Assembly (NCBI GenBank): GCA_017354895.1
Contig: CP071497.1
Location: 372,001 to 436,000, forward strand
Source: Podospora comata
Taxonomy: Eukaryota; Ascomycota; Sordariomycetes; Sordariales; Podosporaceae
Direction: 5' to 3'
Length of the DNA stretch: 64,000 nt
Positions 22,001-32,796 of the stretch are shown here, piece after piece. Made by a program: the position numbers and the translations under genes. The notes under the pieces were generated by a model that had not been told where the DNA came from, did no database searches, and was given only the letters and a program-made list of their open reading frames with translations. Position 1 is the stretch's first letter. Each line of letters begins with the position of its first letter.

Positions 22001-22971
22001 GAAGAACCTGGATTATAACCTGTTGATGAAGTGGATATGGGCTTGGATATACATATGGATAGGTAGCTTGTTTGAGATATAATACAAGGTATTTAGTCGA
22101 TAGTAGTCATCGACGATAGCGATTAGGGTGAGTTGCTTTCGTGAATTAGTTGACTTATTGTTTACAAGGTATGTGGTGATAGACGAGGAATAGTATTAGG
22201 TACCTTACCTGATAGATAGGACAGAGAAACACACAGCCAGCGCTTTTCCAGCACCCGTTGTTCTCTTCATCAACCTGGTGTCTGCAGAATCATTCGCGCC
22301 GCTCGTGTTGGAAGACGTTTCCTATGCCTTGCTTGACTCATCGTTCCAACTTGGTTCTAAACCAACCAAGCCATGCACGGTTCTTGTTACCACTCGAGTA
22401 CAACGTACACCTTCCCACTAACAGCAACAAACACAAGTTCGCTGCTGTTGGTGTGACATTCGTGTTCAACATGTTGTTGGGCCGAAGTCGTCCGCACCTC
22501 ATTTCACGGTGCCTTCCCGTCTTATTACGACTCGATGAAGTCAGGTATCCATGTGGCACTTGACAGCTTTTGTGTGTACTAGTCAGCAGACAAGCATTCA
22601 AGGTTGGCGATGTTGGATGCACATGCGAGGTACAGCGCCGCTGCCATTGGACAGCCAGTACGAAATGGATGCCAACCCCTGACCACAGATGGGATCTACG
22701 CCACTTGTCCGGATGGAAATGTGACCTTGATCTCACCATCCGATATTTCCCAGAGCCGCCAGGAAGACTGTGGTCATCACACAGATGGTTAAGCACACAC
22801 GGGGCGCCGATCCCTCCGCGGCTCCTCAAATGCTCGACGACATCCCTTGGGCGGTTGAGTCTTGTCTTTCCTTTTTACATCATCTTGTGGTGGATAGGAA
22901 ATATCGCTAATTTTTAGTCCAACCGGACCAGTCCTTCGTTTTACTTACATTCGTTTTCAGTTAAAACAACA
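22001..22971. promoter_or_regulatory. Region between the tandem paralogues
   Basis: 971 bases holding the 3' end of paralogue 1 and the promoter of paralogue 2, which is itself a diverged copy of the upstream region of paralogue 1. No gene is supported. Confidence 0.45.
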
Positions 22972-24162
22972 ATGCATTCCAAGTTGTTGATCTTGGGCGC
23001 TTTGCCCATGCTCGCTATGGCACGGGCGTATCCTCCCCTTCTCAGAGGACGTACAGATGACGGCTACGTCACGACTCCCGTCAAAACATGCGAGGATATT
23101 GGGCAGCAGACCTGTGGAGATGGTTGTGTTCCCTTGGAGTACAGCTGCTGCCCCACCGAGGAGGGAGCTTGTGCAGCTGGTTATAAATGCCAGATCGGAG
23201 ACAACGACAAGTACGGGTGCTGTCCCGAAGGTCAGACATGTGTCGGCAATGGCGGCTCTGTCACGGCTACCATTTCGACCCAACTTCCTTCTTCAAGCGC
23301 TCCTGCCTACGAGGAAGAGCCGCTCCCCACTGATGACGTCGAGGAACCCGGGCCAACTTCCACTGATGCGATTGAGGAGCCTGAACCGACCTCCATTGAT
23401 GTCGTTGACGAGCCAACTTCCACTGAGACTGCCGAAGAGCCTCTGACCTCCGAACCAGCGGAGGACACCGAGCCCACCGGCACCGACCTTGTCGACGAGC
23501 CCGAGCCAACTGTAACCTCCACCATCGTCGAGTCCGACCTCCCCAGCGTCAGCGCATCTGATAGCTTTGAGCTCTCTGTCACGACCACCCAGGAGCCCGG
23601 CACCACAGCAACTGGCGAGCCCTCAGCCACCGGGACAGCGACCGCAATCCCCATCGGAACCCTCACCTCCCTTTCCACGACCCTCACCCCCCTCCCAACA
23701 AGCTACACAACCTCCACAATCTACACCACCACCCTCGTGACCATCACCTCCTGCGCCCCCACCGTTCCCTGCAACGGCGCTCCCACCGTCATCACAAAGA
23801 CCATTCCCTTCACAACCACAGTCTGCCCCGTCACTCCGAGCATTATCCCCACGGGTACAACCAGGCTCCCCATTCTACCCCCCGTGAAGCCGACCTACGG
23901 CTGCTCCCAAGGCGTCGGCGCCAACTGCCCTCGTCCCACTTCCCCAACTCACACTTGGACAGCAACGCGTACCCCATCAGGTACAGCGCCCTGGGACGGA
24001 AACTACACCGGAATTTACACAGGCTATCTCCCTACCACGACCGGCCAGGCTGCATCCACTACGTCGAGACCGGTCACGGCTGGTGCTGGCAAGGGAGTGC
24101 CGGGCGCGGGTTGGGTTCACGGAATTGTAGCAGGTGTTGCTGTTTTGGGCCTGGCTTTGTAA
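22972..24162 (+). CDS. Secreted Cys-rich, Thr/Pro-rich protein, probable GPI anchor (paralogue 2)
   Basis: 396 residues in one open frame. Signal peptide MHSKLLILGALPMLAMARA, then a compact domain of ten cysteines at about residues 39-90 (spacing includes CGDGC, SCC, YGCC, QTC). This type of domain is seen in fungal surface proteins and looks disulfide-bonded. A long Thr/Ser/Pro/Glu-rich stalk follows (about 95-330), with degenerate EEP-PTST repeats and a TTTLVTITSCAPTVPC segment typical of fungal cell-wall proteins. The C-terminal part repeats the RPTSPTHTWTA...YTGIYTG...LPTTTGQ block of paralogue 1 and ends with a hydrophobic tail (VHGIVAGVAVLGLAL) compatible with GPI anchoring. Function unknown. 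Confidence 0.78.
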   Translation: MHSKLLILGALPMLAMARAYPPLLRGRTDDGYVTTPVKTCEDIGQQTCGDGCVPLEYSCCPTEEGACAAGYKCQIGDNDKYGCCPEGQTCVGNGGSVTATISTQLPSSSAPAYEEEPLPTDDVEEPGPTSTDAIEEPEPTSIDVVDEPTSTETAEEPLTSEPAEDTEPTGTDLVDEPEPTVTSTIVESDLPSVSASDSFELSVTTTQEPGTTATGEPSATGTATAIPIGTLTSLSTTLTPLPTSYTTSTIYTTTLVTITSCAPTVPCNGAPTVITKTIPFTTTVCPVTPSIIPTGTTRLPILPPVKPTYGCSQGVGANCPRPTSPTHTWTATRTPSGTAPWDGNYTGIYTGYLPTTTGQAASTTSRPVTAGAGKGVPGAGWVHGIVAGVAVLGLAL

Positions 24163-24756
24163 AGAGACACTGGGAATAATAGCTGATACAGGTGTTAGAT
24201 AGCGTCGGTATGTAGTTGGATAAAGACATAGCACGACACTTACCCCGTGGTGCATTAATACCAGCAATCTTGGCATGTCGTGTTCCTGGGTCGCTTTCTT
24301 CCGTGTACCAGACTGGTTATGACTCTGTCAGAAGTTACCCTCCTCATTCCCCCCCATCCAGCCCTTGTTCGCCGCATTTACCGCTTCCAGTCAAAGGATG
24401 TTGCATATTCCTGACAGCCTAAGGTCATTGGCAAGAGAATTATGTTTCGGTTGTGGTCTTCTGACGCACCACGGTTGCGTGGATAACTTTAATCTAGTAG
24501 CACTAATTAGATTCATAGCCACAGCGGGATTAACCTTCAGCTTTTTTAAGCGCATGGTTATAGGCAGGGTGTGAGACTGGAAATGGAAGAAGGGGCCGGC
24601 TTCGTATGATGAAGCGACTTGAAATTCGTGTGTTACTCGGAAGGAAATGCGCGGGTGAGTTGCTGTGCTGGCTATAAGCCGGGGAGGTAAACAACAGAGG
24701 AATACAAATACTAATGTTCTCGTGGTTCGAGGCTGCTTGTGTAGGTGCCAAGAAAC
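24163..24756. other. Intergenic, about 0.6 kb, nothing recognised
   Basis: No open frame with features and no RNA gene seen. Confidence 0.35.
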
Positions 24757-25209
24757 ATGCTCAGCTCAACAACCCCAACCCACACAACACCGCGCCAACA
24801 CTATAAAAAGCTTGGCAGGGGTTGCCATATCATTTTCACCATCTTCAGCTCAAAACGCGTCGAACGGAACCGTGAACATAACCAACGCTGCACCACTTGG
24901 GAGTTCATCACCTGCGAAAAATGCATCCCCAAGGGGGTGCTCCGGCCATGCCCCGACTGTCTGGGCGAGGACGCGTGCGCATGCGAGCTATATACGGTCC
25001 TGTGGCAGAAGATGTGCAAAAGCTATCCGATGTACAACTGCTGGCCAGTCAGGGTCTTCGACCAGCCCTTCTGCCAACGGAGCTGGCATGTTGGGCCTGA
25101 TGGGGAGCGGTCGGCTGAACCCGAATTCTGCAATGTAGAGGCCCCGCCCTGTATATGTGACGATTCGGAGAAGGAGGCCGATGGAAAGGGGCGTCCGACT
25201 GCATCCTAG
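24757..25209 (+). CDS. Hypothetical Cys-rich protein
   Basis: 150 codons from the ATG at 24757, the first ATG in this frame. About 14 cysteines occur, including CEKC, CPDC and CAC clusters (residues about 50-75), WPVRVFDQPFC and a late PPCICDD. The early CxxC pairs look like a metal-binding module, and the even spread of Cys and Trp suggests a real protein rather than chance. No signal peptide is visible from this start; the first 40 residues may not be coding, since the true start could lie in an unseen upstream exon. Family not recognised. Confidence 0.42.
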   Translation: MLSSTTPTHTTPRQHYKKLGRGCHIIFTIFSSKRVERNREHNQRCTTWEFITCEKCIPKGVLRPCPDCLGEDACACELYTVLWQKMCKSYPMYNCWPVRVFDQPFCQRSWHVGPDGERSAEPEFCNVEAPPCICDDSEKEADGKGRPTAS

Positions 25210-25580
25210 CTGCAGGGCTCAATTCTCCGGCTCTTAAATGCAAAATCAGGGGTGTAATGCCGTCCTCAAGGCAAATCGAGACAGCCAGCAATGTACATAC
25301 ACAAAGCCAATTATGGAACAACCAGATTCATTAATACTACGTTCTCTGTCCTGCCTTTCACAACCCGTCCTCGCCAGGAAAAGAAGTGAACGCAGCCAAG
25401 CAAAGCACAACAATCTGAAGACCGATAACTGACACCTTTTGAACACTCAGTTAGACTTGTACCATCTATCCATCTTGGTTTTCTTCAAATAGCAACGAGA
25501 CAAGAAAAACCCCACCGGGCCGTGCTAGGCGGTTCAGGCAGAAATCCGAGTCTAGAAACACAATCAGCCTTGTTGCCCCA
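25210..25580. other. Intergenic, 371 bp, nothing recognised
   Basis: Convergent gap between the Cys-rich ORF and the protease gene; it must hold two 3' ends. Confidence 0.35.
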
Positions 25581-28014
25581 TCACAACTCTTCAAAAACAA
25601 GCTTATCCTGGTTCTCATCCGGCCCGTCCGCCAAATACTTTTTCCGGAGGTACTCCAGCCTTGCCCCTTTCCCGTCAGGGTCGGCCTGATGCAGCTCTGC
25701 CATGTGCAGCTCCGGCGACGCGAGGTTTCCAACCTTGGAGTCATCTTCCATGAGCCTTGACCCCCCGGGTATTGTGGTGCCTCGTGCAGGTGGTGGAAAG
25801 GAGGAAAGATAAAGAGAATCATTGTTGCTCACCTGCAAAAGCCCGTTGCTCAACCCATCACCATGGATCAAATCCAACACACTGCTGCTCGACTTCTTTC
25901 TAAGGGGCTGGGCAGGAACACCCAGCATCCCACCGCTCTCAGCCGCACCAGCGACCCTAAGCGGGAAGGGGAACGCGGTCCTTACCACCACGGGCGCAAC
26001 CTGGCTGACCACCCCGCCAATATCCCTCACGAGACCGCCGAGGAAATCCCCAAACGACTCCTCATGGCCCTGCCCCTCCGTGACCGCCATCGTAATCTGC
26101 TGCAGCTCCGAGCTGGAAAGCTTGGACAAGGCCTGGAGGGCGGTCTCGCCAAAGACGGCCCGCTTGGCTACAAGGATGGCAGCTTCACGGTCGGCTTGGG
26201 AGAGGGATTGGGTCGAGAAGGAAGACTCGGAAACGTGCTCGACAATCTTCTTTGTGAGCTGGTAAAGGGGCTCGCGCTCGACGGCGCGGACGATGACCTT
26301 TCCGAGGTCGTCGAACCAGCCCTCGGCGCGGTAGGACTCGGCACGGTTCTTGATCGTGTCAACGAGGAATTTGCCCAGTTCGATGCCGATGGTGATGCCG
26401 GGGAAGAGGCCGAAAAGCTCGGCTTGTTGACCGTTGGTGGCTGGGCCGTTGGAGGTAGCAGCGAAGGGGACGGTTTTGAGCTTGACCTCGCCGGTGGCGG
26501 TAGTTTGGGTGTACTCGGTCGAGCTGAGGATCTTGTTCGCGGTCAGGGGGAGGGCGGGGCCGAGGCGGCAGATGATGGGGTCAAAGTTGATGGAGCGGTA
26601 GTGGGTGCTCCAGATCGAGGACATTTCTTGCAGGATCTTGCGGGTGATGGGGTTGTCCTCTAGCTTCAAGATGGATTGGAGGGCAGCCTCGGCGAGGATG
26701 CCACGCTCGAGTGTGCCTTGCAGCACAGCGTTTACATCAGTCCAGGCAGATTCAGTGGCCTGATTGATGACACCGAGGATGGCGTGAGCGATGGCGCCGT
26801 GGACGCCGCCCAAGAGCGGCTGGAGGTAAACAGGGGCGGCAGGGCCCACGTTGCCCTGCACAAATTTGGCAACCTTCTTGAGGTCGTCAAAGAAGCCCTC
26901 AGCGTCAATGGGTCCAGGAGCTGGAGCGGAAGTGTAACCGGTGCGAGGAGCAGGCTGGGTCGTGGGACTGACGCCGGAGGAGGAGATGGAGTAGCCGTAT
27001 TTGACAAGCTTGATGCCCTGGTGCTCACCCCAGGGTGGGAGGTTGTCGTCGAAGACCTTGAGCATGCCCTCGTAGTCATTGCCGAGCGGGCCTATGACAC
27101 TGGCCGAGTTCTTGTCGCCGCCACCGTAGACGTGAGTACCGATGACGGCTTGCTTGGAACCCTTGCGGATAACAGGAGCACCAGATTGACCTATCCGTTG
27201 TTAGCGAAACATTATCACGGGGATAAAAAGAATCCAAAACCCACCACCAAAGGTCGAAATCCGGTACTTGAGCATGCCCCTTCCCCTGTTCTTGGCCGAG
27301 TCAAGGACGTAAGTGGTGCTGGTGAACTGCTCCCACATAAGGGCACCCTTCTCCTCGCGGCCATCGGCATCCTCGAGAGTCTTGTCGGCAGGATAGCCAA
27401 CAACACCAATCATGTCATCGCCACTCTCAGGAGTGTTCTTGTACGTGAAGAGGCGGAGGTTGCCGGTGAAGGGCATGTCGAGTTTGACGAAGGCGACGTC
27501 GGCATGGCGGTTGTTGCGGTCGACAACCCACTGGGCGTTGGTGACGACGACTTTGCCTGAGCGAAACTGCACGATAGGAGAGTTGATGCTGGAACGTCCG
27601 TGGTAGCCAATGTAAGCCTTGATGTCGACGGCCTTGCCGAGGCCTCTGCCATAACCAGACCAGTCGAAGACATTGTGGCCGGCAGTCACCAAGAGGTCTG
27701 GGGCGATGAGCCAACCGGTACCCATGGCGTAGGACTTATCACCAGGCTGCTGGCCTTCATAGCGCATCTGAAGCTTGACGATGGCTGTCTCTTTGTCAAC
27801 ACTTGCCGGTCATAGATTCGCGCAGAAGAGGACACTCACAGCGATATTTTCCGCCATCCCGGATATCGTTGTCATCGACCAGAGAGCGGTGGTCTGGGTC
27901 AAATACCGACTCGGAAGTGTTATCAGTGGAGAAGAAAGACTCTGGTGTCACCTGAGTATGGGCGTAAGGAATTTCCCAGGTGGCAGCCACGGCGAGATAG
28001 GGGTCAGAAGACAT
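25581..28014 (-). CDS. Intracellular V8/trypsin-like serine protease with repeated C-terminal region
   Basis: Three exons (28014-27840, 27784-27245, 27190-25581) give 774 residues. The N-terminal protease domain (about 55-310) has a complete triad in S1-family order: His95 in LLVTAGHNVFDW, Asp154 in RHADVAFVKLD, Ser241 in FGGQSGAPV. The motif style resembles V8/glutamyl-endopeptidase-like peptidases. There is no signal peptide, unusual for this fold. A Pro/Ser linker (about 310-333) leads to an unfamiliar helical region with two related units: EGFFDDLKKV near 335 followed by AEAALQSILKL near 405, and EGWFDDLGKV near 528 followed by GETALQALSKL near 586. A shorter third unit (ESFGDFLGGLVRDIGGVV) lies near 615. 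The tail is low-complexity and acidic. The protease call is firm; the role of the C-terminus is unknown. Confidence 0.85.
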
Positions 28015-30764
28015 TTTGGGTTGATGTGTGAACGAGTTTGATGATGTGAAAAGTGATGCGGTGAGTGTCCGTCGTCTGACACGATCACCACGTCCATCTT
28101 ATACTCCTTTCCTGGCGACGCCAAGCCCAATCGTCTACTGAGGTGCCTCCTGTTGTTGTCGTCAACAACCTGATGGAGAAGCGACGCAAGCCTCTTTCCT
28201 TCTGGACTAAACTGTTTCGTGATCGATTGAAGGCCTCGTCCAATAGTGGCGTACGCTGGAGAGCGCTTGCGCAGAGGAGAAATCGGAAGTGCCTCGTGCC
28301 ATTGAAGCTGAAGCTTCATCTTGAAACATCCTTTGACTCCAATATCACAAGCGGGGATATTTCAAAAGGTCCATGCAATCCTTCAGCTGAATGTTGGAAG
28401 CCGAGTTCGTCGATATCCATATCTGTGTGTGGTTAGTGCTGCTGGATGTGGCCGGCTGTGCCTGCAGGTGAAATTGCACAAAACGTTCTGGAGTTTTCGG
28501 AATGCGATAGAAGGCTCTTGGGAACGTGGTCTGGAACTGACAGGTGCAAGCAGTTTCACACAAAGGTTTTCTTTTGTAACGGATGGCGGGCCCGGGTCTC
28601 GAAGCACCTGGAACGAAGATGGCGTGATGTACGACAACCGAGAATGGTAAGGCTGTCGCTGGCACCCCAGCTGAATGGGTGTTGACCTCAGCTAGGCCCG
28701 TGCTATTGGCCCACCATCCACATGCTAATGCGACCTGCTGCAGAACATCACAATTCCCACCACCCCAAGAGTCCCTTGTGGGGAAGCCCAGGTGCGGGTG
28801 CGGGATGGAGCGAGCCGCCCACTCTGGTGAGGGGGACGTCCAAGGTGGTACAACCTCGTTGCAAAACGCTCACTTGCAAAAGACCTGATCAAGTGTTAGC
28901 AAGATGTGAAGTAAAAGCCGGCCGCAATTGTTCGCCCAGGAACAATCCCAAGATCATATCCGATCATGGTAGGTATTCACCAGTTGGGCCAAGCACCATG
29001 ACCGGGCGGGTCGACGAAGAGCGCTCAACGTTGGGAATCCTCAGCATTATAATAACTCCAGCGATAACTTTCGGGCAAAAGTCCACCCGCTCGTACCCGA
29101 GATATGCCAGATCAGGCCCCATTTCTCGCCGGTGTCGGGGCTCGGGGGTTTGTACCGGAGGTCCGGATCGCGGCGGAAGTAGTGGGGCCGCCGCCCTCTC
29201 TCTGCATGCAGTCAACCGTCCCCTGGAATGAGCCAAGCAACCAATCGAGTGGTGCTTTACACTGATCGGAACTCCCATCTCGGGCCGGGATCATGTCCGG
29301 GGGGTTGGCTGAGGGCATCAGGGCGAGCTCACTGTTGACAAGTCCACAACGGTGTTGGTTTCTTGATCACCTTCCAGACATATGCCGAGGTGCTCTCTCT
29401 CTCTTTGTTGCAGAATGTTTCCGGGTACCAAAATAAACTTCTTACAGCGCAGATCAGTCAGCGGTCTGCACGAAAGACAGTAACAATATGGTAAGCTGAC
29501 GGGCCATAACGTTGGGTTTGCTCTGGAGGAACACAACATGCTAAGGTTCTGAGGCTTGTCGCTCTTTTCTCTTTTGGTGGTGATATGCAGGAACACGGGG
29601 GTCCAGACCTTGCGGGTCAACGACTTTACCCCATAATCCATTTGACGCTTCCCGCGTTGGTAGTGCTGACGGGCTGATATCAAGCTTATCATGTATGTGG
29701 CTGCATGATGACAAAGATATTGACCTCGTCCCGTGCAAGAAACAAAAATAACTGGCATCGTGGTGACAGTAAGGGTTTTGATGCCAAGAGCACGTGTCTG
29801 GTTGACATTCCTGATCCTGATGAAGTGATCTGTGTCAGCCTCTTTGCCGAGAAGAAATTTACTGAATTTGCCAATGACCTGAGAACTGGGCACGAATCAT
29901 GACCCCTATTTCATTGAATCGTTGACAGCTTAGGCTAGCTGCGCTCCAACAGTTGCCAGTAGTGAGCTACCTTATGGGGGAGCAGAGGTCAAAGGGAGAA
30001 TTCAGGTGAATGAGATGGTCTCGCGCCCCAAGTTGACGGCGAAGCAGCGAGACACTGAAAACGTGGAGGCGGAGACTTGACGATGCACAGGGCCAAGGGC
30101 GCCGGACCTCGTCCTCAGCTACGTATGGCGGGGAAAGGGGACACGGTGCAACGTGACATTTAGGTGAATTTGTTCTCCCTGTGTTTGCAAGCACCGTACC
30201 TCCCTTGGCACTCAGTAATGAACATGGACACTACCTATCTGCCGGACTAAGTCCGGATGGTCTGCCGTTTGGTGCGGGTTGGATGCTTTTGCTGCTTGCA
30301 GCCTTTTGACGGCGGCCATCCACGGCTCTGGAATTCTGCCATGACCGAGCTCTTCAACCAGTCCAGCGAGTCAACGACAGACGATCCTATTCAATTCTTG
30401 CATCCCTTTTCGTCCTCCCGTTTCCAACACCAACAGAACCGTGCAAATGCCTGGAAGCGCTGCTCTCGGCGCCGAACCGTCACCGATTGTCCGCGGGTAG
30501 AGCACAGTCCGGCATTCCTCCAAACATGGTCCGACAGGCGACAGCCGCGAGATCGTCGCAGAACCATTCAGGGTGACTCGCAGTGTTCCAAATAGCCGGA
30601 CGGCCATCGACATATAAGTAAGGATCACGTCCTCGCCATTCCAATGCCCTCTCACACTTCAGCATTCTTTCCTTGTCAAGATACTCACCATTGCATTGCA
30701 TCTGCCATTCCCTGATCTAGCTCCTTGTCTTACTTTCCAGCCAACCCAACAACCAACCGCAAAC
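28015..30764. other. Intergenic, 2.75 kb, no supported gene
   Basis: The first 200 bases are the protease promoter and the last 300 the promoter of the tetrahydroxynaphthalene reductase gene, where CATATAAG (about 30611) could serve as TATA element. The remaining short frames show no domains, and no RNA gene was recognised. Confidence 0.35.
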
Positions 30765-31885
30765 ATGCCTGGCGTCACTTCCAACACCTCCAGCAAGTAC
30801 AATGCCATCCCCGGTCCTCTGGGTTTGGCGTCGGCTTCGCTCGAGGGCAAGGTCGCCTTGGTAACTGGTGCTGGTATGTATCATCCATCCTTGTCGAGGG
30901 TTAAGCCTCGAAGCCCTTGCACCTGCATCGCAGCCCCGCCAAGCACTTCCCCTGTGCGCGGTACGGGGCATTTACCCCAAGCCAAAGTCCGGTGCCAAGC
31001 CCACATTCCGCCCCTTATCGTGGCACCACATGCGAGCTGCCTCATCTGTCTTGGGGATCGGCATTCAACCATGACCTCACAGCTAACACAATGTAGGCCG
31101 TGGTATCGGCAAGGAGATGGCTCTCGAGCTCGGACGTCGTGGCGCCAAGGTCATCGTCAACTATGCCAACAGCGACTCGGCCGCCAACGAGGTCGTCCAA
31201 CAGATCAAGAAGAACGGCACCGATGCCTTCGCCGTCAAGGCCAACGTTGGTGAGGTCGACCAGATCGTCCGTCTCTTCAAGGAGGCCAAGGAGAAGTGGG
31301 GCAAGCTCGATATCGTCTGCTCCAACAGCGGTGTCGTCTCCTTTGGTCATGTCAAGGATGTCACCCCTGAGGAGTTCGATCGTGTCTTCAACATCAACAC
31401 CCGTGGCCAGTTCTTCGTCGCTCGCGAGGCCTACAAGAACCTCGAGGTCGGTGGCCGTGTCATCCTGATGGGCTCCATCACCGGTCAGGCCAAGGCTGTC
31501 CCCAGACACGCTGTCTACTCCGGCAGCAAGGGTACCATTGAGACCTTTGTCCGCTGCATGGCTATTGATTTTGGTGACAAGATGATCACCGTCAACGCCG
31601 TCGCCCCCGGCGGTATCAAGACCGACATGTACCACCAGGTCTGCAGAGAGTACATCCCCAACGGCGACAAGCTCGACGATGAGGGTGTTGACGAGGTGAG
31701 CCTCCTTATGGATTTACTGCATATTATCACGATGCTAACTGCAACAGTACGCTGCCGGCTGGTCCCCTCTCCACCGTGTCGGTCTCCCAATCGATATCGC
31801 CCGCGTCGTCTGCTTCTTGGCGTCGCAGGACGGCGAGTGGGTTAACGGCAAGGTCATCGGCATCGATGGCGCCGCTTGCATGTAA
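30765..31885 (+). CDS. 1,3,6,8-Tetrahydroxynaphthalene reductase (DHN-melanin SDR)
   Basis: NADPH-dependent short-chain dehydrogenase that reduces tetrahydroxynaphthalene to scytalone in DHN-melanin synthesis. Exons 30765-30873, 31097-31695 and 31748-31885 give 281 residues, close to the 283 of the Magnaporthe enzyme. The Rossmann motif TGAGRGIG is at 34-41, [12 protein letters not shown] at 111-122, and the catalytic set is Ser163, Tyr177 and Lys181 in [11 protein letters not shown]...YSGSKG. The C-terminal IDGAACM is characteristic of this reductase family, as is [11 protein letters not shown]. The first intron (223 nt) is unusually long for this window. No polyketide synthase or scytalone dehydratase gene is nearby, so it stands outside a melanin cluster here. 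Versicolorin-type ketoreductases are the nearest alternative. Confidence 0.93.
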
Positions 31886-32796
31886 AGTACGGACAGATAT
31901 TGGCTGGAACTAATGATGCGTTGCTTTCACAATGGAGGTGTTGGTGGATAGATGGGAAGACAGGCTGGATTACCGGGTTATAGATATGGGGGCAGACAGA
32001 GCACATTTTGTTGCTGAGAGATAGCTGCAGTGCAAATATGTGAATCAATCTTGGATGGCTGTTTTTACTGCTATGTTTCACAATCAAGGAGCTCCAATTC
32101 AGGCTTGCTTTCGTGCATCTGTTGTTGAGGGCGAGACAACGAAAAGTGAGGTCAAAGCCATCGAAGCCACGGGGGACTCTAGTATCGCGTTAGATGTCTC
32201 GATTCAGCTCCGATGCTGACTGCATCGTTGATGAGGAATCTTGTGTGACCACATGAGGCAAGCCTGCCACACTGGCCATCCAGACTCCCGGGTTATGAGG
32301 GCAGACCATACCATGGCTGCGTCTGACAAAAGTGTCTCGGCGTGGCACCCATCACGAGAACTGTGAATGGCCAGGTTTCAGCCCTTCCAGCAAATAGAGG
32401 CCAATCCATACGTCACAGACATGACCATCAAGAACAACGGGCATGAACACTATAAAGATAAAAAGGTATAAAGACAGCGGAAAACATCGAGTGAGAAATG
32501 AGCCATTCTTTTGCTTTCTTGTCAGCAAAAAGGTTGAGAACTTGCCTACGACCCCCTGTCTCACTGTCTCACTACCGCATAACTTTATGCAATTGCGAAC
32601 CCGCGCACAGTTGGCATTCCTTCCCATTAGGGTAATAGCACACTAAAAAGCGCCACAAAAAAACTCTCCCCGGAAGTCGGAACGGAACGGCGACGACGAG
32701 CAAACGGCAGGAGCTCGGGTGATAGCGTGAAAACATCAACAACTGGCGAGCAAACCCAGAAAGCATCTCGGCCTCCTGCCAGACACCACTTTCAAC
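31886..32796. other. Intergenic, 0.9 kb, nothing recognised
   Basis: Contains the 3' end of the reductase gene and the promoter of the ammonia-lyase gene; no further gene or RNA seen. Confidence 0.35.
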
